DNA from: Streptomyces hygroscopicus subsp. hygroscopicus | GTDB taxonomy: Bacteria > Actinomycetota > Actinomycetes > Streptomycetales > Streptomycetaceae | Length of the DNA stretch: 38,312 nt | Direction of reading: 5' to 3' | Assembly: GCF_001553455.1 (NCBI RefSeq) | Contig: NZ_BBOX01000288.1 | Span: 1 to 38,312, forward strand | In this document: one piece after another, positions 1-8,455 of the stretch | Numbering within the stretch: the first letter of the stretch is position 1 | Layout: every line of letters begins with the position of its first letter | The notes under the pieces: generated by a model | Told to the model about the DNA's origin: nothing | What the model saw: only the letters and a program-made list of their open reading frames with translations | The model's database searches: none | Program-made: the position numbers and the translations under genes

Positions 1-235
1 CGCGGCCGGTGCCGGCGGGCGTCTGCTGCCCGGCGGGGGCGCGGGGCCCCGGGCCGGGCGCGGGCTTGATGCCCGCCGGCTCGGCGGACGCGGGATCCGC
101 GTGCGGGGCCCTCACCGGGGCGTCCCCGGGGCCTGGCCGCCCGGCCGCTGGGGTGGTGGGATCCCCGGTGTCGGCGGGCGGGCGGCCGGGCCCCTCGTCG
201 GACGGGTGCTGGCCGGACGGCGGTCGTGCGGTCAC
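1..235 (-). CDS. glgB: 1,4-alpha-glucan branching enzyme, N-terminal fragment
   Basis: Only the first 78 codons are inside the window; the frame stays open to base 1. The start is a GTG at 235 preceded by a strong GGGAGG ribosome binding site about 8 bases upstream. The visible peptide (VTARPPSGQHPSDEG...) is a Pro/Gly/Ala-rich, probably disordered extension like those that precede the catalytic part of streptomycete GlgB proteins; no catalytic motif is reached. The identification rests mainly on position: in Streptomyces the order glgE-treS-pep2/mak-glgB is conserved, and this frame starts 174 bases downstream of mak on the same strand. GlgB would introduce alpha-1,6 branches into the glucan made by GlgE. 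It could in principle be another Pro-rich protein, but start, strand and context all agree. Confidence 0.8.
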   Translation of the reverse strand, partial: MTARPPSGQHPSDEGPGRPPADTGDPTTPAAGRPGPGDAPVRAPHADPASAEPAGIKPAPGPGPRAPAGQQTPAGTGR

Positions 236-275
236 GGGGTGGTCCTCCCGGGGGTGTCGGGGTCGGTCGGAGGTG

Positions 276-330
276 GGGAACGGTCGGAAAACGGTCGAGG
301 AACGGACGGGAAGCGGTCGGGGAACGGTCG
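276..330 (-). repeat. Five 11-bp direct repeats upstream of glgB
   Basis: Read on the minus strand, five consecutive 11-base units resemble CGACCGTTCCC, with the outer two identical and the inner ones differing at one to three positions. The array lies 41-95 bases upstream of the glgB start and within the mak-glgB gap. An 11-base period is one helical turn and is also the period of streptomycete PHO boxes, whose units carry a GTTC core; that link is inference. It could equally be a slippage product, as repeats abound in this window. Confidence 0.7.
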
Positions 331-409
331 GGGACCGTGCGGGCGGCGGTCCGGGGGAGCCGGGACCCGGCGCGGGGCTGGGACCTGGCCCGGGTCGGGG
401 CCCCGCGGG

Positions 410-1915
410 TCAGGTACGGAGACCGGCGAGGCGGCGGATCGCGGTCATGGGGACGGACAGCCAGTCGGGGCGGTGCCGCGCCTCGTAGAGCACCTCGTAC
501 ACGGCCTTGTCGGTCTCATGGGCGCGCAGCAGCTCCGGTTCGTCGCGCGGATCGGTGCCGGAGGCGTCCGCGTAGCCCGCGCAGTACGCGGCCCGGGTGC
601 GGCCCGCCCACTCCTGCGGGTGCTCATGGCATCCCACGGCCGCCGCGTAGTCGAAGGACCGCAGCATGCCCGCGATGTCGCGGACCGGCGGCTGCGGCCG
701 GCGCCGCTCGGCCAGCGGACGGGACGGCTCGCCCTCGAAGTCGATCAGCGACCACCGCCCGCCTCCGCCTCCGCCCTCGCCCCCGGTCAGCAGCGCCTGC
801 CCCAGGTGCAGATCGCCGTGGATGCGCTGGGCGGACCAGGTGCGGCCCGCCCGCCCCAGCGCGGCCAGGTCCTCGTACGCCCCGTGCAGCGCGGTGCGGT
901 ACGGCTGGAGGGCGGGCACCGCGGCGGCGGCCGAGTCCAGCCGCTCGCTCATGGCGGCGGCGAGGTGTTCGATCTGCGGGCGGCGCAGTACGGAGGTGGG
1001 CAGCCCGCGGGCCATCGCCAGATGGACCTCGGCGGTGGCGCGCCCCAGCGCGCGGGCGGCACCGGTGAAGTCGCCCCGGGCGGCCAGGGTGTCCAGCGCG
1101 AGCTGCCAGCCGTCCCGGGAACCGGCCAGGAAGGGCTGGAGCACTCCCAGGGTGAAGGGTTCCGGCCGCGGTCCGGCGCCCTCGGCGGGCGGTTCGGCCT
1201 CGAACCAGGCGGCGGGCGCGGGCACCCGGGTGCAGCCGGTGCGGGCGAGCGCGCGGGGCAGTTCGAGGTCGGGGTTGGTGCCGGGGCTGACCCGGCGGAA
1301 GAGCTTGAGAATAAACGTATCGCCGTAGACCACCGAGGAGTTGGACTGTTCGGCGGTCATCAGCCGGGGCGGCAGCACCGGCGGGATGGTGCTGGACGGC
1401 TCCCGTACGAAGCGCAGCGGGCCGAGCCGGCCGGGCATCCGCAGCCGTTCCAGCAGCAGCGTGGTGAGCCGGGGGTCGAACAGCGCCTCGTACACCGTCT
1501 GCCCGTCCAGCGGCCCGCCGCGGGGCCGGCCGATGAGGGCGGGGGCCAGCGGTGGCGGGAGGGTGGGGCGTGCCCCGAGCAGGAGCTGGTAGCAGTCGCT
1601 GGCCGCCGCTCCGCGCCGGTGGCCGCAGCCGGAGCCGTGCCGGTGGCCGGGCGGCTCCGGCTGCTGGGCGCGGACCAGCAGGTGGAGCAGTCCGGGCGTA
1701 CCGCCGTCCGCCCGCCACGGCAGCAGCTCGGTGACGCAGACCAGCGCGAAACCGGTGACGGGCCGGCCCTTGCCGGCGAACCAGCGCTGCCTGGGCAGCC
1801 ACTCGGCGAGCAGTGGCGCGAGCGAGGTGAGCAGCCCGGACGGGCCCGCGGCCGTGGCGAACGGTGCGGCGGTCGGCGGGTGCTGTGCCCCCCGGGAGAA
1901 CGGAGCTTCCGGCAT
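410..1915 (-). CDS. mak: Maltokinase (ATP: maltose 1-phosphotransferase)
   Basis: A 501-residue cytoplasmic kinase that phosphorylates maltose to maltose 1-phosphate, the donor used by GlgE. The N-terminal segment has the characteristic WLPRQRWFAGKGRP stretch. The C-terminal half has the aminoglycoside-phosphotransferase-like catalytic loop IHGDLHLGQ and the metal-binding LIDFEGEPSRPL, separated by a short run of glycines that is longer than usual. The ATG at 1915 is preferred because GGGGAAAGGA lies about 9 bases upstream; a GTG at 1942 in frame has no visible ribosome binding site. It follows treS with a 270-base gap that starts with a hairpin, so it may have its own promoter as well as read-through from glgE-treS. 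Also called pep2 in the literature. Confidence 0.95.
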   Translation of the reverse strand: MPEAPFSRGAQHPPTAAPFATAAGPSGLLTSLAPLLAEWLPRQRWFAGKGRPVTGFALVCVTELLPWRADGGTPGLLHLLVRAQQPEPPGHRHGSGCGHRRGAAASDCYQLLLGARPTLPPPLAPALIGRPRGGPLDGQTVYEALFDPRLTTLLLERLRMPGRLGPLRFVREPSSTIPPVLPPRLMTAEQSNSSVVYGDTFILKLFRRVSPGTNPDLELPRALARTGCTRVPAPAAWFEAEPPAEGAGPRPEPFTLGVLQPFLAGSRDGWQLALDTLAARGDFTGAARALGRATAEVHLAMARGLPTSVLRRPQIEHLAAAMSERLDSAAAAVPALQPYRTALHGAYEDLAALGRAGRTWSAQRIHGDLHLGQALLTGGEGGGGGGRWSLIDFEGEPSRPLAERRRPQPPVRDIAGMLRSFDYAAAVGCHEHPQEWAGRTRAAYCAGYADASGTDPRDEPELLRAHETDKAVYEVLYEARHRPDWLSVPMTAIRRLAGLRT

Positions 1916-2159
1916 GGCGTCGCGTCCTTTCCCCGGGCACACGACTGATCAGGGCAAAGTGTCCCGGATTGCGGCATTGACTGTGCGACGGTGCGGGACG
2001 TGTCGGGCGAGGATCGTCCGTACGGCGAGCTGGGAGTACGCGATCCGATCCGCCGTGGGCGGATGTGAGTACAGAGTTCCCGTGACGGGTGGTCGAAAAC
2101 GCCCGTACGCGCCCGAGATGGACGCGTACGGACGGGGGGCGGGGCCGCACCCTGGCCGG

Positions 2160-2185
2160 AACCCGGCGGGCCGGTGCCCGCCGGT

Positions 2186-2186
<1 letters not shown>
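2160..2186 (-). terminator. Hairpin at the treS stop, possible terminator or attenuator
   Basis: Inverted repeat with arms AACC/GGTT and GGCGGGC/GCCCGCC (11 pairs with one bulged C) and a four-base loop, directly after the treS stop codon. No T-run follows, so it could be a streptomycete hairpin terminator, a partial attenuator before mak, or an mRNA 3' end stabiliser. Confidence 0.45.
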
Positions 2187-3918
<1,732 letters not shown>

Positions 3919-3922
<4 letters not shown>

Positions 3923-5913
3923 GTTGTGGGTGACCCTCCGATCGGTGAGGACGGTCGCAGGGACAGCACGTGCGCCGGAGCCATCCGGCGCTCCGGCTCC
4001 AGGCGCACGTAGTTGTCCCTGCCCCAGTGGTAGGTCTCGCCGGTGAGCTCGTCGCGCACCGGGACGGACTCGTGCCACTGAAGGCCGAGTTCCGGCATGT
4101 TCAACGAGACCGTCGCCTCCTGGGTGTGGTGGGGGTCGAGGTTGACCACGGTGAGCACGCACGAGTCGCCCGCCCGCTTGGAGTAGACGATGACGGAGTC
4201 GTTGTCAGCGTGGTGGAATCTGAGGTTGCGCAGCCGCCGCAGGGCGGGATGGCGGCGGCGCACCCGGTTGAGCCGGGTGAGCAGCGGGGTGAGGGTCCCT
4301 CCCGCGCGCTCGGCCGCCGCCCAGTCGCGCGGCCGCAGCTGGTACTTCTCCGAGTCCAGGTACTCCTCGCTGCCCGGGCGCACCGGGACGTTCTCGCACA
4401 GTTCGTAGCCCGCGTAGACGCCCCAGGCGGGGGAGAGGGTGGCGGCGAGCACGGCCCGCACCGCGAAGGCGGGGCGGCCGCCGTCCTGGAGGTAGGCGTG
4501 CAGGATGTCGGGGGTGTTGACGAAGAAGTTGGGCCGCATCCAGGCCGCCGCGTCCCCGGACAGCTCGGTGAGGTAGTCGGTCAGCTCCTGTTTGGTGTTC
4601 CGCCAGGTGAAGTAGGTGTACGACTGGTGGAAGCCGATGGTGCCGAGCGTGTTCAGCATCGCCGGGCGGGTGAACGCCTCGGCGAGGAAGAGGACATCGG
4701 GGTCGGTGCGGTGGATGTCGCCGAGCACCTTCTCCCAGAAGACCACCGGTTTGGTGTGCGGATTGTCCACCCGGAAGATCCGCACCCCGTGCGCCATCCA
4801 GAAGCGCAGCACCCGCTCGGTCTCCCGGACCAGGCCGCGGAAGTCCCGGTCGAAGACGATCGGATAGATGTCCTGGTACTTCTTGGGCGGGTTCTCGGCG
4901 TACCCGATGGTGCCGTCGGCGCGCTGGTGGAACCACTCGGGGTGCTGGGCGACCCAGGGGTGGTCCGGGGAGCACTGGAGCGCGAAGTCCAGCGCCACTT
5001 CCATCCGCAGCTCACGGGCGCGGGCCACGAAGTGGTCGAAGTCCTCGATCGTGCCGAGGTCGGGGTGGATCGCGTCATGGCCGCCGTCGGCCGAGCCGAT
5101 GGCCCAGGGCGAGCCCACGTCGAAGGGGCCCGCGGAGAGCGTGTTGTTGGGGCCCTTGCGGAAGGAGGTGCCGATGGGGTGGATCGGCGGCAGGTAGACG
5201 ACGTCGAAGCCCGCGGCGGCGATGGCGGGCAGCCGTTCGGCGGCGGTGCGCAGGGTGCCGCTGACCGGCCGCCGCCCCTCGGTCACCCTGGCGCCCTCCG
5301 AGCGCGGGAAGAACTCGTACCAGGAGCCGAACAGCGCACGCTCCCGGTCCACCTGGAGCGGCATCGGGCGTGAGGCGGTGACCAACTCCCGCAGCGGATG
5401 GCGGTCGAGGGCCCCGGTCACCTCGGGGGCGAGGGCGGCGGCGAGCCGGTCGGCCACCGGGCGGCGCTCGTCGCGCAGCGCGTCGACGGCCGTCAGCACC
5501 GCCTCCCGGCCCTCGTTCTTGGGCACACCGGCCGCGGCCCGCTCGTGCAGCCGCGCCCCCTCCTCCAGGACGAGATCGGTGTCGATCCCGGCCGGGACCT
5601 TGATCCGGGCGTGGTGGCGCCAGGTGGCGATCGGGTCGCTCCACGCCTCGACCGTGTACGACCAGCGGCCCGGCGCGCCGGGGGTGACCTCGGCGCCCCA
5701 GCGGTCGGTGCCGGGGGCGAGTTCGCGCATCGGGGTCCAGGGCCCCGAGCGTCCGGACGGATCGCGGAGGACCACATTGGCGTTGACCGCGTCATGGCCC
5801 TCGCGGAACACGGTGGCACTGACCTCGAAGGTCTCGTCCACCACCGCCTTGGCGGGGCGCCGGCCGCAGTCGATCAGCGGGCGGATATCCAGAATGGGAA
5901 TGCGACCGATCAT
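3919..5913 (-). CDS. glgE: Alpha-1,4-glucan:maltose-1-phosphate maltosyltransferase
   Basis: GlgE (GH13_3) transfers maltose from maltose 1-phosphate to the non-reducing end of alpha-1,4-glucans. The 664-residue protein begins MIGRIPILDIRPLIDCGRRPA, has an N-terminal immunoglobulin-like domain (about residues 1-110), a helical insert, and a catalytic barrel. Key residues visible: RIFRVDNPHTKP with the nucleophile Asp near 383 and FLAEAFTRP with the acid Glu near 412, the same 29-residue spacing as Asp394/Glu423 of the S. coelicolor enzyme. The ATG at 5913 is preceded by AGGTGA at 5-base spacing; upstream in-frame extension to 6003 lacks this and does not look like GlgE. It is the first gene of the glgE-treS-(mak-glgB) set and overlaps treS by 4 bases. 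Confidence 0.97.
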
Positions 5914-6141
5914 AGGATCACCTGACGGCGTTGCGGGTTGATGCGCTGGGGCGGCTTGTGTCCTTTGTATCGGTTCTGCCGCCGGGCGATGGGTTGCGGG
6001 CATGACAGCTCCTGTCCGCGTTCACTCTGGTGGGCGGATGGGGTCGGCCATGGGGGGCGCGCCTGGAAAGCCTTCCCCCGCGGAACGGGCGGACAATCCG
6101 GGTTCCCGTTAACTACCGGTTCGTAACGCGGGGTAAGGGAA

Positions 6142-6167
6142 ACGGCCCCGTCCGTAGGCGGGGCCGT
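6142..6167 (-). terminator. Rho-independent-type terminator of the subtilase gene
   Basis: Perfect 9-bp stem (ACGGCCCCG/CGGGGCCGT) with an 8-base loop, 26 bases past the stop of the protease gene. On the minus strand it is followed by a T-rich TTTCCCTTA run. It should separate protease transcription from the glgE operon. Confidence 0.7.
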
Positions 6168-6192
6168 CCAGTCGGCCTGTTCCCGGTGTACG

Positions 6193-7425
6193 TCAGTTGG
6201 CCACCCGCAGCAGACGGTTGGGCGAGCCCGCGCCCGCGCCGCGTATCCGCCCCCCGCTCGCCCCGGCCGTCAGCGCCGCACCGACCTGGGCCGGAGTGGC
6301 GGATCGGTGCGCGGCGAGGTAGAGCGCGGCGGCCCCCGCGACATGCGGGGCCGCCATCGAGGTGCCCGACCGCGCACTGGTGGCCGTATCGCTCGTGTGC
6401 GACGCCGAGACGATCCGTTCCCCCGGCGCGAACAGGTCGATCCCCGGGCCCCAGTTGGAGAAGCCCGAGCGCCGGTCGGCGCGGTCGGTCGCGCCGACCG
6501 TGAGCGCCTGCCGCACCCGGCCGGGCGAGAAGTCGGCGGCGGGCCGGTCCTGGTTGCCCGCCGCCACGGTGAAGACCAGCCCGGCGGCGGTCCCGGCCCG
6601 TACCGCCGCGTCCCATGCGGGCAGCGGGGTGGCCGCAGCCGCCCCCAGGCTCAGATTGACCACCGCGGGCCGCCGGGCGTGCCGCAGCACCCAGTCGATC
6701 CCGGCCAGCACCTGGGCGACGGTGCCCTCGCCCCGGTCGTCCAGCACCCGCACGGCCACGACCGCGGCCTTCTTGGCCACCCCGTAGCGGGTGCCCGCCG
6801 CCGTGGCGGCCACATGGGTGCCGTGGCCGTTGCCGTCCTCGGCCACCGGATCGTCGTCCACGAAGTCCCAGCCGGAGCGGGCCCGGCCGCCGAAGTCCTC
6901 GTGGGAGGCGCGCACTCCGGAGTCGATGACGTAGATCGTGACCCCGCGCCCGCCGCGCGGCGGCGGGGCGTACACCCGGTCCAGTGGCCGGTCCGGCTGG
7001 TCGATCCGGTCCAGACCCCATGGCGGACGCGTCCGGACCGGGGGCGGGGCCGGCAGCCGCAGCCGGGTCCAGCGCAGCGACACCCGCTCGTCCCGGGTCA
7101 CCGAGGCGATGCGCGGATCGGCGGCCAGCCGCGCGGCCTGGTCCGCGCCGGCCCGTACCGCGTAGCCGCCCAGTGCGGTGCGGAAGACCCGGCGCACCCT
7201 CGCCCCGTACCGCTCGACCAGCGCCCGGCCCGCCCCGGACGCCGCCTCGGGCGCTCCCGCGCCCCGCTTCAGGACGACGATGTAGCCGCGGTCCGCCGAC
7301 GCGCCGTTGGCCCCGGTCCGCTGCGCGGGAACGGTCTGGGCGGGCGACATGACCACCAGGATCCCCGCGACGACGGCGGCCGGCGCCCCCACCCTGCGCC
7401 GGCGGCCCGCAGCTGCGCATGCCAT
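6193..7425 (-). CDS. Secreted subtilisin-like serine protease (peptidase S8)
   Basis: A 410-residue predicted exported endopeptidase. Residues 1-34 form a signal peptide (Arg-rich start, hydrophobic AAVVAGILVVM core). Residues about 46-115 resemble the I9 propeptide inhibitor (GYIVVLKRGA...). The S8 catalytic domain follows with a complete triad: Asp near 168 (TIYVIDSG), His near 201 (NGHGTHVA), Ser near 356 (SGTSMAAPHVAG), and the oxyanion Asn near 291 (VAAGNQ). No C-terminal binding domain is present. The ATG at 7425 has GGAGG 10 bases upstream; longer in-frame starts lack one and would bury the signal peptide. It stands between the pectinase genes and glgE, isolated by hairpins on both sides, so it is probably monocistronic. 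Confidence 0.93.
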   Translation of the reverse strand: MACAAAGRRRRVGAPAAVVAGILVVMSPAQTVPAQRTGANGASADRGYIVVLKRGAGAPEAASGAGRALVERYGARVRRVFRTALGGYAVRAGADQAARLAADPRIASVTRDERVSLRWTRLRLPAPPPVRTRPPWGLDRIDQPDRPLDRVYAPPPRGGRGVTIYVIDSGVRASHEDFGGRARSGWDFVDDDPVAEDGNGHGTHVAATAAGTRYGVAKKAAVVAVRVLDDRGEGTVAQVLAGIDWVLRHARRPAVVNLSLGAAAATPLPAWDAAVRAGTAAGLVFTVAAGNQDRPAADFSPGRVRQALTVGATDRADRRSGFSNWGPGIDLFAPGERIVSASHTSDTATSARSGTSMAAPHVAGAAALYLAAHRSATPAQVGAALTAGASGGRIRGAGAGSPNRLLRVAN

Positions 7426-7521
7426 GGAACGATCGCCTCCCCGATTCGACGGCGCCAGCCTCACGTGAGACGGAAGATCGCGACAAGGGCGCATCGGGGG
7501 GCGTGAAACGTGACGGTTCCG

Positions 7522-7574
7522 CCCCGTGGGGACGGGCACGCGCCGTGCCCGTCCCCACGGGGACCGGGCACGGC
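7522..7574 (-). terminator. Long hairpin with a competing alternative fold between pectate lyase and protease genes
   Basis: Bases 7522-7540 and 7544-7562 are perfect 19-base complements with a 3-base loop. The shared middle segment can instead pair with the other side, 7542-7556 with 7559-7574, forming a second stem of about 14 pairs with one bulge. The two folds exclude each other. It lies 18-70 bases after the pectate lyase stop codon and most simply acts as its terminator. Confidence 0.75.
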
Positions 7575-7591
7575 GCGCGGCTGTCCGGCGA

Positions 7592-8407
7592 TCACTTGTA
7601 GGTGATGTCGGACGCGCTGTACTTGCAGTAGGTGCCGTCGGGGCCGCTGCCGTTCTCCGTCGGCTCCTTGCCGGTGTTGTTCCCGATGTACTTCTGGCAC
7701 GGGACGATCTTCTTGCCGCTGTCCCCGATGATGGTGATGGACCGCAGGGTCAGCGAGTCGCCGTAGTTGGTGTTGATCCCGCCGATGGCCTTGCCCGGGG
7801 CGGTGACCTCGGTGTTGCTCACATTGATGGTGCGCTTGTACTGGCTCGAGCAGTTGCCGCAGGAGCGGACGAGCTTGCCGAAGTCCTGGACGGCGAAGCC
7901 CGAGATGTTAAGCGTGCCGCCTCCGTTGAACTGGAAGACCTTGTCCGACGCCTTGCGGGCGCCACCGCCGATGACGTTGTACGTCTTCCCGGTGCCGCGG
8001 AAGGTCGCGGCGTCCTCGCCGACGTCCTCCCACCAGACGTTCTGGAGGGTGCAGCTGCCGGCACAGTGAACGCCGTCGGCCGCCGGGGCGCCGAGGATGA
8101 CGTTCTTCAGGGTGGCGCCGTCCTTCAGGTCGAACAGCGGGTCCTGGCCCTCGTCCTGGCCGCCGGAGCCCAGGTCGCCCGAGCCGTAGTACCGCTTCAT
8201 CCCGCCGTCGAGGGTCCCGCTGACCGAAATGCTCTTGGTGACCGCCTGCGGCGTGCCGCTGGGCGTGGGCCAGGTGGCGGCGGAGGCCGTGGGCAGGGTC
8301 AGACCGGTGGTGATCGCGCCCGCGGTGAGGGCGACGGCGCCGAGGGCGGCGGCTACCGCCCGGCGCCTGATGCGTTGTCCAGCCATGCTGGTGCGTTGTT
8401 CAGCCAT
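7592..8407 (-). CDS. Secreted pectate lyase, PL3 family
   Basis: A 271-residue exported enzyme predicted to cleave polygalacturonate by beta-elimination. The signal peptide covers about residues 1-43 (twin MAEQ/MAGQ start, RIRRRAVAAALGAVALTAGA core, TASA cleavage region). The mature part is a single parallel beta-helix domain with PL3-type sequence: KNVILGAPAADGVHC, CTLQNVWWEDVGEDAATF, YNVIGGGARKASDKVFQFN and several Cys pairs (SCGNC, VPCQKYIGNN). The ATG at 8407 has AAGGAG seven bases upstream; a second ATG seven codons in is possible. The gene starts 48 bases after the rhamnogalacturonan lyase stop, so both are probably one transcript for pectin main-chain and branched-region degradation. 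No carbohydrate-binding module is attached. Confidence 0.92.
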   Translation of the reverse strand: MAEQRTSMAGQRIRRRAVAAALGAVALTAGAITTGLTLPTASAATWPTPSGTPQAVTKSISVSGTLDGGMKRYYGSGDLGSGGQDEGQDPLFDLKDGATLKNVILGAPAADGVHCAGSCTLQNVWWEDVGEDAATFRGTGKTYNVIGGGARKASDKVFQFNGGGTLNISGFAVQDFGKLVRSCGNCSSQYKRTINVSNTEVTAPGKAIGGINTNYGDSLTLRSITIIGDSGKKIVPCQKYIGNNTGKEPTENGSGPDGTYCKYSASDITYK

Positions 8408-8455
8408 GTCGGATCTCCTTGTGTGCGTGTGTTCCGCTGAGGTGCCATCAGAGGT

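Noticed and set aside
101..1948. 615-codon plus-strand frame over mak
   Set aside because: Low-complexity Gly/Arg/Ala translation antisense to an unmistakable maltokinase.
5914..6140. Possible ECF-type promoter (GGAAC ... GTTCC) upstream of glgE
   Set aside because: Only short matches, with spacing not firmly matching any known consensus; not enough to call.
7461..7700. 79-codon minus-strand frame over the pectate lyase 3' end and hairpin
   Set aside because: Out-of-frame overlap with the lyase and translation through the terminator hairpin; no ribosome binding site.
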